Assembly (NCBI GenBank): GCA_021234155.1 | Contig: JAJEKV010000226.1 | Location: 622,001-686,000, forward strand | Reading direction: 5' to 3' | DNA length: 64,000 nucleotides | Source: Isoetes taiwanensis | Lineage: Eukaryota; Streptophyta; Lycopodiopsida; Isoetales; Isoetaceae | Shown here: piece by piece, positions 47,704 through 59,530 of the stretch | Layout of the letters: each line of letters begins with the position of its first letter | Numbering within the stretch: position 1 is the stretch's first letter | Notes under the pieces: generated by a model | The model's input: only the letters and a program-made list of their open reading frames with translations | Told to the model about the DNA's origin: nothing | Database searches by the model: none | Program-made: the position numbers and the translations under genes

Positions 47704-48146
47704 TGATATGGTCTATGGGGTATGGGATAAAGCTCGAAAAGGTTGGGGCCCATTGGATGATGATTTCCTAGAAGGATCCGCCCTTTTGGTGAGTTGGTTA
47801 CCACTAGAGGTGCTAGTGTGTCTATGGACTATGGGATAAAGCTTGGAAAGGTTAGGGCCCATTGGATAACGATTTCCTTGAAGGATTCGCCATTTTGGCA
47901 TGTTGGTTAGCACTAGGGGTACTAGTGGGTAACATTTAGTATCAGAGCCAAGGTTCAATTCCTCATGGCAACATTGGTGTGTTCCACATGCTTGAGGGCA
48001 AGCATCTCGAGGAGGGGGAGGAATTGATATGGTCTATGGGGTATGGGATAAAGCTTAGAAAGGTTGGGGCCCATTGGATAACGATTTCCTTGAAGGATCC
48101 GCCCTTTTGGTGTGTTGGTTATCACTAGAGGTTCTAGTGCGTAACA
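47704..48146 (+). mobile_element. Miniature LTR retrotransposon (TRIM/SMART type), 443 bp
   Basis: The left LTR, 47704-47934 (231 bp), begins TGATATGGTCTATGGGG and ends GTAACA. It consists of two tandem copies of a 113-bp unit. The right LTR, 48025-48146 (122 bp), has one unit with the same TG...CA ends. Between them is only 90 bp. Right after the left LTR, tagtatcagagcc at 47937 matches a primer-binding site for initiator tRNA-Met (consensus TGGTATCAGAGC) with one mismatch. Right before the right LTR, ggagggggaggaat at 48011-48024 is a polypurine tract. A 5-bp duplication, aaaag, flanks the element at 47699-47703 and 48147-48151. It has no coding capacity, so it must be mobilised in trans. 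Confidence 0.88.
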
Positions 48147-48151
48147 AAAAG

Positions 48152-48554
48152 TGTTTGGTCCTTGTGTGCAGACATATCAGAGAGGGAAACAATTGTCAGA
48201 ACTCAAAAAAGATTCATATCTTTCGATCTGCAAAAAATTGCTCACTGCCAGGGATATTGACTCATTTTTGACCCAGTCAGAAGTGCATATTTGAGTGATC
48301 TCTGCAGTTTTTTGGCACCTAACTTTTGCCCTTACATTACTTAAGATCTTAATAAGCTCTAATGTTTGAAATCATGATCAGATCTTTCTTAGCTTGCAAA
48401 TGGCATCATTCTTTCTGAGGTAGTCTTTTTCTGAATTGGGAAAGCACTTCTAAACTTGTATTCAAGCTTTCTTGTTTGGATTTTCTCACACAGAGTGGTT
48501 GCCTTAAGCAATCTGGAGGTTCTAAACCATTGAAGTTGAAGGTTTGCCAGGAAT
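48152..48554. other. Stretch left of the gypsy pol relic
   Basis: No feature assigned. It may belong to the decayed gypsy element that follows. Confidence 0.3.
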
Positions 48555-50240
48555 ATGGGGCAACTTTGCTATGAAAAGGATGCCTTTTGGCCTAATGAAT
48601 GCTTCAGCAACATTTTAAAGAGCAATGGATGCCATATTCAAAGAAATGCCATTCAGAGTCTTTCTAGATGACCTTTTTTTTGAGAACTTCTATTGATAAG
48701 CACTTGAATTATCTGATTAAACTTTTTACTATGTGCAGAAAAGGAGGAGTAAGTCTAAATCCCAAGAAATGCATGTTCCTATGTTCCAAAGAAGACCTAC
48801 TATAGCATGAGATATCAAAGGGAGGTATTCAAGTTGCTGAAAGCAAAGTGCCTGAAGAGGCTGACACCCACCAGAACCATCAAACAGGTGAAAAGCCTTT
48901 TATATATGACAAATTTCCTCAGGATGTATGCGCCACATTTTTCTCACATAGTCAGCCCAATCACAGATCTAACAAAAATAAGAAAATTCACAAAGCAAGA
49001 AAGCAAGCATATACTTGTAGAATGGAATGAGTCCTGTCAAGAGGCTTTTGACAAGATAATTCAAGCCATCTGTGAATCTACCTTGCTTAAACCTCCTGAT
49101 CCCTCAAAACCTTTTCAAGCTTATATAAGCATTACCATAGGGGTGGCTTTGTTGCAGGAGAGCATGATCATCACCTTTGCAAGTAAAATCTAGTCAGATA
49201 CAGAAATTAGATACTCTAGACTCGAGAAAAGTGCAGCTGCTCTTATATTTCTGATAGAGAGACAAGGTCACATCTTTCAAAATAGTGAGATTCAAGTCAT
49301 GATGAGCCAAGATCCCATGTCCCTGCTTTTTGCTAAAAATCTACACAAAGTTAAAATATATAAATGGGTTTGCAAAGTCCAGACCTACAACTTGAGTGGA
49401 AAAGTAATCAAAACAATTGATAATCCTAGTGCATATCTTCCTTATGCTCTCTTTAAGCATGAGGACCAAGAAGGTTTGGAAGAATTTGAAAACAATGACA
49501 ATACTAACTTGTTGGTTTCTTATATGGGAGAAGCAGGTTGTCAAGAAGAAATCAAAAGGTACCTGGAGTTTGGAGAGCTGCCTCAAGAGCTGAATTCCAG
49601 CCAGCAAAGAAGATTCAGAGAAAAATGCATCAAATTTAGACTTATAAATGACATTTTATGTAGGGTTGATAAAGAGAGAGTATTAATGAGGTGTGCAACC
49701 AGCACATCTCACAACCATAACTTCCCCTGGACCATTCCAGGTTTGGAGGTTGGACTTCATTGGCCCTATAGACCCACCCTCTTCTGCTCAACATGAATAT
49801 GTGCTTGTGGCCACAGACTATTTCACAAAATGGGCTGAGGCAGCACCTCTGAGGCAAGCTAGGCAGCCAATTCATTAATGAGGTCATTGCAACATTGCTA
49901 ACTACACTTAAGGTTAAGCATGTGAAAAGCTCCTCTTATTACTCCCAAGGGAATGGTCAGGCAGAATCCACCAACAAAGTTCTCAAATCAATTCCGCAGA
50001 AAACTATAGACATTTCTAAAAGAGATTGGCATGTCAAGTTACATGATGCATTATGGGCCTATAGGACCACTGTCAAAACAACTACAGGCACACACCCTTC
50101 AGCCTGGTGTATGGAATTGAATCAGTTGTTCCAATAGAGCTTGAATTACCATCTTTAAGGCTGGCACACAAAATTAACTTGGAAATGGGAGAGGCACTCA
50201 AAGATAGATTTGCCAGGTTACTGCAATTGGAGGGGGGGAT
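48555..50240 (+). pseudogene. Ty3/gypsy pol relic (RT, RNase H, integrase)
   Basis: In order: RT motif MPFGLMNASATF (48575), the catalytic-loop equivalent VFLDDLFF (48660), then SLNPKKCMFLCSKED. RNase H follows: a connection segment (MRYQREVF... LLYMTNFLRMYAP) and SWNESCQEAFDKI-like sequence (about 49020). Integrase has LDFIGPIDPP and FTKWAEAAPLRQA (49690-49862). After that the central core is deleted, and the frame continues at 49895 with VKSSSYYSQGNGQAESTNK and ALWAYRTTVKTTTGTHPS. Several stops and frameshifts are present. Domain order RT-RNase H-integrase identifies the Ty3/gypsy group. LTRs were not recognised. Confidence 0.88.
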
Positions 50241-50514
50241 TTTATTTGGAGGTTTTTTATGGAGATGGCTTGGAGGGTTCCATGGTAGAATATTCCTTAG
50301 AATATTCTATTGTGGCATGTTCGGTCGCCATTTTTTTTTTCATGTTTCAAAATTCACTATAAGACCTTTTAACACAAATTTGCGTTCATCTAATGAACAT
50401 GTGTAGTGTGAAGGTTATAACAAATACCATAATGAAATCAGTTTGAGTCAACATTTAGCGAAATTACTAATTACCACACTAATAACTATTAGAAATTGAT
50501 ATGGAAATGTTCCT
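50241..50514. other. Short AT-rich stretch
   Basis: No feature beyond AT-rich sequence between two element relics. Confidence 0.4.
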
Positions 50515-53500
50515 ACCAAGAATTGTTGTTCTTCCTCAGGCGAGGACCCTTTGGAGAACATCCTCTGTCAATACAGGCTGAATGATGTCCAAGAAAAATC
50601 TGGGGTCGTGGTTTAGGACTTTCGCAAATACGTACATCAGATGTTTGCATGGAATGTATATCCTTTTCAGTTCTCTATCCATGAAATCCGGGCATGTGCA
50701 GGTGGGATGCTTGCATACCCTCACTGTATAAGTTTCATCTGGTCGACGCAACTGGTATGCAACATCTCTATTGGTGATATTGATCTTTACAGACTCAATA
50801 TCACACTCCAGTTGTAAAGCTTGATTAAGCTTTGTTTCAGCTTCTACACAAAGCTTCCCTCGTCGGAAAGGCCCTCTGAGTTGGGAAGGGCTTGCCTTAA
50901 AACGGTATTTCCCATTGAACTACTCCTTGAATGGCGTGTATGGTGTTGGCTGCACCCGAATAGTGCAAAAATTACCTTTGCATAGTGCTGGCTGTTGTAG
51001 CATGGCAGCCAACTTACTACCTGGCCTTAGGCTTCATAATAGGTTACTCCCCATTATTTCTTCTATAAAGATAAGCCATGCTTATCTGATGGATTCTTGC
51101 AAGTGCTGGTGAGGTGGGCAGAAGATATTGGTATGGGACAATATCCTATGTCTATCAACAGCCCAGTGAATGCAAGACATCTATTGTGGAGCCATGCTTC
51201 ACTATTAGAGTATCTTCGGATACTGGGATAAGTACGGTAGGATGCGCTTTCCAAAACATTCCATGAAGTGGACAGAGCTGTTAAAAGTAGAAGAATTCAC
51301 ACTAGTCACATCGGGCATTGAGTTCTGTGGGGTAATCCCTCTAACGGAATAGTTCCCTCTCTCCAATGTTTCCAACTCTGCACTAGTTATATTTACTCCT
51401 TTTGCCATAGGCCAATTTGTTGGACGAGTTGGTATGGCTATGATGCATGCAGCTAGATAGTAGGTATGCTGCACATTTTGAGGACAAAACCAAAAACTTT
51501 TGTGTGACCTCTCTCCTATTTACTTTCCTTTGGCCAGTGAAGCATGGTGCAATAGTAGCCTCTGTACGAACTTTATTAATTTCAGCATTGCAATCTTCGA
51601 CCATTGGACTTTATTCTACCTTGACATCTTATTTTACTACCAGGCTCTGTTCTTCTAATAGCCCATTCCCCTGGCAGCAAATCATACTCATGTACAAGGT
51701 ATGTAGCATCATCAAAAATTATATTCCGTTTTGCTGAAGCATCTACCCTAACTCTAGACCGAGTATGGGCCCTCTTGTCTGGACGATGGCTACCAGAACC
51801 CACATCCTTGTTATATTCCGTGCTATCTCTGGTCCTTTTAAGCACAGTCTGATTGTTTCCTCCTGAACCTGCATGAAGGGACCTTATTACACTATGTAAA
51901 ACTGCCGAGTTGACTGCGCTGACACAAGTAGATTGGATCTATTACAACAAAATTATGTTCTTTATGTGCTTTGCACTTTGCAGCACAGCTTCTGTCAGAT
52001 CGTACAAGCATGCATCGTACAAGGATAATTTATTCACGTACCCTCTTGATGCTAGCCAACTAGCATGCCGCATTTCGATAGATTAGTGTTAGGGATTTGA
52101 GCTGCAGTTGCTAGATTTACTCCATCCTCCATGAAGTTGCCCCATCTGCTCACTCTTTGATGCCACCATGCTAGCCACGAGCCTAATGAACTCATGTCTG
52201 AAGGGCTAGTTTTTCCAGGCCACCAATTGACAATATTTTGAAAAGCAACCTCAACGTCTTCTGCAGTGGTTGCTAATTTCCAAGCCCTGCACAAATTTAG
52301 ATGCTCTTGTCTATGCTCTTGGAATATGTACTTATTTGTATGTCGTTGAAGACATTGTTCCCAATGGAACTTACAGCCACATTCCTTTCCTTCCATGGGC
52401 TGGCCATCATTGAACACAACCCGAATTGCATTCCAATTAGCCTGAGCTTCGTCTGCCATGAATCCTTTGAACTGAGCAGGTGGTGAGTTCTTTAGTATCA
52501 TAACTTTGTTTAGCTTTTTCCAGAACTTTATCTGAGCTTCCGTATCCTCCGTTTTCATGTCGGCGGAGGTTGAACCTCACTGTCCTATAGCTTATCCTGT
52601 ATTCCTTTTACCGAGTATCCCATCGTCAAAACCTTCCACACTTTTCTATTTTCGTGCACTTGGGATCTGGAGATTCCTTTTCCCCGAGTTCACCTGGATG
52701 CATGGTATCAGTGATAGCCATGTTTTTTTGGTCTCTTGGAATGACGGATACCAGTTGATGGGGTGGACCCCTCTCTATTCTGGTGTACGAAGGAGGGTGT
52801 ACCTCTCTGTTTCATATCTTATCTAGTATTCCTTTTCGCCCTTCATGTTGTTCTTTGTTGACACACTAAGATGACATACTAACTAATCGGGACCTTTGTG
52901 TTATACTCCTATTATTTTATTATTGACATGTCAGACGTTTAAATGTTAGATGTTAGCTGTTAGCTGCCACCCTGCCTCATGTGTTTCCTCATTCATAGTT
53001 AGCAGAATTTTTCGTTTGATTACTTATCCTCTATAAGCACTTAACATCTATATTCTACTTCGTATCATCAAATACAGAATTCTTCCTATTAGTATCAATG
53101 TATAAAAAAATTACAGAGTTCATACCCATAAATTTTCTTCATATTTCTGTGCGGATTCTTACAAGACTATTATATATTCTTACAAAATTCGTCCTTGGGA
53201 TCAAGTTTCCAGGACTGCCGAATGACAAGTTTCTTCATTCCTTACTGGAGTTGAGATCACAATATATTACATTTTTCATAGTATTATGCAACACCATAAA
53301 AAATTGAGCAACAGAAAACAAAAAAGATTGGAAACAAAAAATCAATTCTAAGTAAAATACTTCCTAAGTTTAAGCTCATGGCACGCAACCGTTGCACCCT
53401 TGCTCCATCCCACCATCCCTGTCTCATGTACCCTTCTTCTTTCCCACTGAGTTCTCCCGTATCTTCTTATTTTTCTCCACATTCCTGGCTAATAAGGCCC

Positions 53501-54122
53501 TGTAGATGTATTCAGTTGGGTTTTTCTCACAGCAGTTTATGTAGACCTTCCTGAAATCACAAACTATTAAATCGTGTTGCTAGCACTCCGAATTCTGTAT
53601 CTCTGTCGATAATTGCAGCTAGTTAAAACACTGGAGTACCCGCTTCTTATCCGCCCTCCTAGTTGTATCATTTTTATCTGCTAACACCCCCATAATTTCC
53701 AGAAGCCGGAGATTATAGTCCATATCCTCCATTGTCTGCATGTGATGAATCCTGTCGAAGAAAAGCAGTGAACTCGACCACAATTCAAGCATGAGAATAA
53801 TCCCTTTTCCAGACACAAGCACCCTTCTTCACAGATGCACCATGGCTTTTTTGGCCCTCCGTCTTCGTCTCCTTCCTTGAATCCTGAACCTCCACCACTC
53901 TTTGAATGGCGAGTCTGTTTTTATTCCATTTTTATATACCTGTTTCTTTCCCACCCTCTTCTTAGATACGCCACCTTTTATTACCCATGTCTGATACTCA
54001 TATAGTTTCGTATAAGTGTGTGGGGATATTATAATCGTCCCTTGCCCTGCTTTTAGCTGACACGTGCCCTCCTTGAGATATTCCTTAATCCCTTTATTTT
54101 CCCTTGTACGATTGGCAGCCAA
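50515..54122 (-). pseudogene. MULE-type transposase relic with SWIM zinc finger
   Basis: Read on the minus strand from right to left: a basic N-terminal segment (54122-53829: GTIIISPHTYTKLYEYQTW, then RIQGRRRRRRAKK), an unassigned segment (53822-53619), a transposase piece (52558-52052) with FMADEAQANWNAIR and CGCKFHWEQCLQRHT, a spacer with IIFDDATYLVHEYDLLPGEW (51845-51582), and a C-terminal piece (about 51060-50515) ending in the SWIM pattern TCTCPDF...CKHLMYVFA. A stop after TPFKE and several frame changes make it non-functional. SWIM plus this transposase core is typical of Mutator-like elements and the related FAR1 group. No TIRs were identified. Confidence 0.7.
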
Positions 54123-54685
54123 TATCTATTATGGTCGGATAATTAGTTATCTACGTCTTTTTGCTTCCGCGTCCCTATTGTGTTTCCATGTCAGTTTACT
54201 CCCACGTGGATTATTCGTCAACTTCATCTGTCCTTTTTAATTCCTAAAATACTCATACCATCTTTTTATTCTAATGTATATTTGTTATTGTATCTTGACC
54301 GTTGGTGTATATGTTGGCATACCCTATTGTGCATCCCCCCCCCGCCCCCGCTACAAAGACTATTTATCTAATTACCCCGATTTGATGACCTGTACATTTG
54401 GTATACAACTGCCCAACGGTTCCAAAATCGAAAATCCCTCTTTTTTTGTTTCGTGCTTTTTCTCCCATTTTCTTCTTCGTCAGATTTCTGTTGACACCAG
54501 TCCACTTTCCCCCTTTCTTGTGAAGCTATTACTTCTCTGGTTCCAGCTCTATGCTATCTCCTTTCCAGATCTAAACACTCAACTTAGAGGACTTAAAAAC
54601 ACAGACAATTTGTAAAAGCTAAGATAAAATAAGATTTGCAAAATACGACGCATCCCATTTCATCAGTCATATATATCTAATCTAA
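54123..54685. other. Gene-free stretch
   Basis: No gene seen. Near 54645-54672 the phrase tttcatcagtcatat occurs, and it recurs at 54744-54759 at the LINE 5' junction. Confidence 0.4.
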
Positions 54686-54811
54686 TACACGCAGGTTTTA
54701 ATAGTTTTAATAGATCACAACAGTCCCCACTAAGATGCAGCCCGTTTCATCAGTCATATGTAGGCGCCTCCATTTTCGGCACAAGGCCCTTTTTCGTAGC
54801 AGGCCCTCCCG

Positions 54812-55408
54812 ATGGGAGGGAAACGGAAGGGCACCGGAACCCCTGGCAAGGGGGAACCTCCACAGGATGATATCGAGCTACTCCATGAACAAATGAAGCT
54901 CCCGATGCAGGAAATAGCCGAGGTAAAAAGCTTGGTGTCGTAATTAGTAGAACGGAAGAATGACCTGCAGGAGACCAACCGGTGACTACAAGCAAAAAAT
55001 CAAGCTCGGAAATAGCAAAGAGCACAAGATGCCTCGAGAGATCATTTAGGCTCAAGAGTGATTTAGACCAGAATTCATTTGCTAAGCAACCTCGGGATTT
55101 TGTTACCCAAATTGAAGCTAAAGTCTCTGGATCTTTTTCGACAAGGGCGGGGATGAGTATTAGAGTGGAGGATAGACAACATAGAGCTAACAATATCAAA
55201 ATATCGGCATTGAAGAAACAAATAGATGAAAATTTATCCGAGACTATCAATGACGATTTAAGAACAAGCTCTTCCTCCATGAACACGGAATCCAATCGCA
55301 TCGGGGTTGGAAGGAAAGTTGAAGGACGCCATAGACTGTCATTGTCAAATTCACGAAAGTACGTAATTAATTACGCAACCGAGCAATGCAACACAAAGGA
55401 AATCTAAA
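54812..55408 (+). pseudogene. LINE ORF1 relic with coiled coil
   Basis: Starts with the ATG at 54812: MGGKRKGTGTPGKGEPPQDD, then a heptad-like stretch (IELLHEQMKLPMQEIAEVKS, then LVERKNDLQETNR) typical of a coiled coil in LINE ORF1 proteins. A stop after about 43 codons and further stops and shifts end the frame. Segment 54982-55407 stays open in another frame. ORF1 proteins bind RNA and accompany ORF2; this copy cannot. Confidence 0.65.
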
Positions 55409-55559
55409 GGGATACAAAGATATGGTTAAATGAAGATCTAACTCAACAATGAGTAAAGATAGAAAAGTGTTGCTAGATGAAGTAAAGAGACATGGGGCTG
55501 ATGGAAAGATCGCATATATCCTTGGAAACAAGGTTATTGTCGAGAAAACAGCGAGCATA

Positions 55560-58500
55560 GGAAGCCCGGACCCTCGGACTCTTAGTATGGAACATCCACG
55601 GTGCTAACGAATCCAAATTTCTAACTTGCACAAACCTGCTCCGGCAACATGACATTCGATTTTCTTGGAAACATGGGAATATGACATGAGACCGCTAGTT
55701 GATATCTTTGACTTCACCAAGCTTGCCACGCTACACAATAAAAAAAGGATCATGCCGAGAGGTCGGGGAGGATTGGCGTGCTACGTTAAAGCTCTTCTGT
55801 TTGGCTTGGTGGAAATTGTACTGGACCGCCCCTTTAAGCAATACTTGTGGATACGGATTAATGGACAAAAGCCCCTCTATATTGCTTGTGTCTACTTTGC
55901 CCCTTAGATCCTGAACACGCAAAAGTATACCAGCACCGTGATTTAGATCCTCATGATCCATTGCTGCATCTTGCCAAGGATATTATAAAATACCGGACAA
56001 AAGGATCGGTCTATGTGGCGGGGATTTCAATGCAAGATTGGGTACCAGACACAGCCCCCCTTGTTTCAAAACGAGAAAAATGAGCTTTGGCTACATGAAT
56101 ACGCGGACTCGAGCATCCTTGAAGCGGATATCTAGTGACCACACTAGCAATGCTATGGGAAATCATGTTTTGCGGCTATGTGGAGCATTACAATGGATTG
56201 TCTTCAATGGCATCCAAATCTTTCCGGACTCTCGGAATTACACATGCTTTCAGCCAAACGGCAGCTCTCGTTGTTGATCTCTGCTGGGTAATCCCACTTG
56301 TACAATGCTCCATGACTTCCGTGTTCTTAAGAAGCAACTTATTTCAGACCATGCACCCCTCAAAGATAGCTTTCAAAGTGAATAAACCACATGCTCCTAC
56401 GCTGATTTTGAAGCCTCGGTAGCATCAAAATCAATTACAAATATGCAGTGCATATGCAGATGCCTTAACAAGTAGACTTGAGCATGTACAGTGGCCAGCG
56501 GATGCATTTGATTATAACCAGGTTTTGGTTAAAAACATGCTGGCAGCAGCAAACGAAGTCTTTGGGACTACTAAGCCCAGAAGAAAGCGTCAAAATCAAA
56601 AGTGGTTTGACAAAGAATGCATGCTTGCTAAGCAGGCCCTAGGTATGGCAGCTGATAATCAGCAAGCCAAGCAAATGTTATAAAAAGCTTCCGAGGCGTA
56701 AAAAGAATGAATGGCAACAAGCAAGCATGAACAAGACTTAACCAACGGGGTGATAGATGAGCGAAGGCCTTTTGGAACATCACCAAAAGCCCTTCTCCAT
56801 GTCCTAATTTTTGCTGCGAAGAGATGATTTCTTGGCTAAATGGCCTCTACACATTTCCAGCTCAAAGAGCCATGACACGTAACTACCCCCAGAATCGAAG
56901 TCTATTTTACTCCATCAGATGTGCAAGAAGCCTTGTCTCGCATGAAAAATGGTAAGTCCCCAGATAATCTAGGGATGGTGGCTGAATTATGCAAATGGGG
57001 AGGTGAGTTGCTCCTAGAAAAACTCACTCACATCTTTAACCTGGTGCTCAAGCATGGCAGACTTCCAGATACCTGGTATGTTAGTAGAGCTGTCCCAGTG
57101 TATAAATGTGGCGATAAACAGGACATACATAACTACAGGACAATTCTAGTTGGTAATATTATGGCTAAAACTTTTGCCTCTTTGATTGAGCAAAAGCTAG
57201 TGGATTGGGCCAAAGATGCAGATGTTATTGCAACAGGCCAAGCTGGTTTTTCGATCTGGTTACTCTACTATTGATCACTTAGTGACACTCCGGTGCTCAC
57301 GAGAAAATGCTAAGGCGGGGTGGGGAACAAACTATACCTCGTGATTCATGGACCTTGCAAAGGCATTCGATCGCGGTCGATCGAGGCAAGCTTCAAGACG
57401 GGATGGATGCAATTGGGGTCCCTCATGCTCTCAAAGAAGCAGTTGCTTGCCTATATCATAAGGTATTGGTGGAACTGCGTTCCTTTACGCCTCGATACAA
57501 TTTTCCAGCACCATAGGGGTTAAACAAGGCTGCCCCCTGCTCACCAAGCACTCTTTGGGCTGTTCATTGATGAAGTAGAATCTTGGCTCAATGACCGTAG
57601 TGGAATTGGTGCTGATTTATATGACCATGTAGTGAAGTTGCTGCTTTGTTTCTTTGATGATATTGTACTCATCTCCAAAACACAATTGGGTCTGGCAGGT
57701 CACATCTAGATGTCTTTGACGCTTTTTTGCAAGCATAAAGGTATGTCTATCAACCATTCCAAATCTAAAATCATGGTCTTTAGTTCAAGGCCCCATGCTG
57801 ATTTTTCGGTTGGAGGTGTTGCTTTGGAAGTTTGTCACCAAGATAAATATTTAGGGATTGAAATGTCTTCCAACTATAAATGGTCATTAAAAAGATCAAG
57901 GAGAGCATTAGGTGGGCTGAAAGCATTATTTGGCATGCTCAAGTATGTGAACAAAATAACCTAGAAGGTTGGCATTTACGCAAGCTGCTTTTTGGTGTTC
58001 TAGTTAAACCAGTAATGCTCTATGGCTGCCCATCCTGGGCACCTGGATTGGCAAGATCAGGTTGGGCCAAGCTGGAAAGAATACAAAAAAAATTCCTCCT
58101 GGAGGAATTGGGAGTAAAGGCCCAAACACCATATAATATGCTCTTGGCAGAAAACAGGACTAGTCCCAATCGAGATTGATGCGCTCTGTCAAACGCTACA
58201 TTACTTGGACAGGATCTCTAATCTTGACTCCGAACGCCTCCCTGCCCTAGCACTTATGCACTCTCAAGAGAAAATGAACGGATGGTATAATGCAGTAATC
58301 AAATGGGCGGGGATATAATGCCCTGGCGGTGGCCTCACAAATGGGATGAATTGCAAGCATTTGTATGCATAAAAGCGATTGCAAAGCTCGATGGATTGTG
58401 ATACTAGTGTCAAAGCGGACTTCTCTGTAAAGGAAATTAACAATCTTGACACCTATGGTGAGCAGCCATACACAGGAATGGATCCGCATCTAATTTAAGA

Positions 58501-58955
58501 AAAACCATCTCTTAACGCGACTCTCATCCCATCACCTTGCCATAGAAACCGCGTGATGGCAAGGATTGAGCGAAAAAGACCGGCTATGTCCCTGCCGCTT
58601 GATGAGAACCACAAATTGAGGACGAGGCCCATGCTTTGCTCTTTTGTCCATCTTATGAGCATATCCGTGAAGCTTTTGCCATCACTGCCGATAATCTTCA
58701 AGACTTATTCCAGTTGCAACCCGCCAAGCCGGGATCATATCGAAGACTATCTTTAAGGAAAGATCGACATCATACTCTTATATGATCACATGACACCGCT
58801 TGAAAATTCTCGGATTATTTATATTTTGATGATTTATGTGCCATATTGGCGCCTAAAATGTAAATGTAAATGTACTGTTTGCCATATGGACCTGAGGGTC
58901 CCAAAAAATGGCATGATCAATATATATTGATTGATTGATTGATTGATTGATACAC
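55560..58955 (+). pseudogene. LINE ORF2 relic (endonuclease, RT, 3' tail (TTGA)n)
   Basis: Endonuclease start LLVWNIHGANESKFL (about 55585), then MPRGRGGLACYVKALLFG (55750). The RT domain begins at 56921 with ALSRMKNGKSPDNLGMVAEL and has VSRAVPVYKCGDKQDIHNY, MAKTFASLIEQKLVDWA and TGQAGFS. The polymerase catalytic motif is CFFDDIVLIS near 57650 (FDD where YADD is usual). Downstream landmarks are KYLGIEMSSNYKW and KPVMLYGCPSWAPGL. The 3' UTR has tggacctgagggtccc and ends with (TTGA)n at about 58927-58951. Stops and frameshifts are numerous. The order endonuclease-RT marks an APE-type non-LTR element. Full length with ORF1 is about 4.2 kb. Confidence 0.88.
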
Positions 58956-58995
58956 GCAGATTTTAACAATTTTAACAGATCACAATAGTCCCCAC

Positions 58996-59530
58996 AGCTG
59001 AGTTTCTTTTGAATTAGTCGCAGAATTTAGCCTTCTATGGACCCTCCCCCTTCATTCTCCTCTATCATTACTTCAAGCGTCAAGCTGTAATCCAGTCTGT
59101 TGCCGAACATGGCCAGTAACATGTCAAGTTTCTTGGCCGAGAATTGTGTTTTATCCAGTAGCAACAAGACATGTGCTTCCCTCTTCTATTGGAATAGATG
59201 ATAATTAGTAGTGAAATGAGTATTGTCTATCCATATATCTGTCCTCCTAAAGAGTTTCTCCAGTACCATGCATTGGAACCTCCTTTTTGAGATTGTACAA
59301 ATAGTCAAGCAATTCTTGCTTTCCCATAGCATCTTTCTCAGTTTCTACCCCGTCTATAGGGGCTCCGAGCTCTATCAGTCTTTTAACACAGTCTTGGAAC
59401 TCGGTTCGGTATTTCTTTTTGAATTTCCTAAGGACTTTTCACTGCAGCTTGTTCACCATATCGAGGATTCCCTGTGTTCTCATCCGCCGCATCCACAAGT
59501 CCCCTTCCCCCCCTCCCACCCCGCTGAGTG
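58996..59530 (-). pseudogene. Unidentified ORF relic with REAHVLLLLD motif
   Basis: Minus-strand pieces: FKKKYRTEFQDCVKRLIELG, then GKQELLDYLYNLKKEVPMHG (about 59470-59260), and with a frame change REAHVLLLLDKTQFSAKKLD and MLLAMFGNRLDYSLTLEVM (about 59195-59060). The second half resembles the relic at 38531-38700. It lies immediately beyond the LINE insertion, so it may be the 5' part of the MULE relic at 50.5-54.1 kb, on the same strand, separated by the LINE. That link is inference. Confidence 0.5.

Larger units (their letters stand above)
54686..58995 (+). repeat. 45-bp target-site duplication flanking the LINE
   Basis: The sequence tacacgcaggttttaatag...tagtccccac type occurs at 54686-54730 and 58951-58995. 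The two copies match at 40 of 45 positions, and all five differences are transitions. This brackets the LINE described next. The span given covers both copies; the repeat units are only the two 45-bp ends. Confidence 0.75.

Noticed and set aside
47905-47960. tRNA-like reading (ttggttagcactagg, then aggttcaattcc) as a SINE
   Set aside because: The segment falls across the LTR end and PBS of the miniature LTR element, which explains it better.
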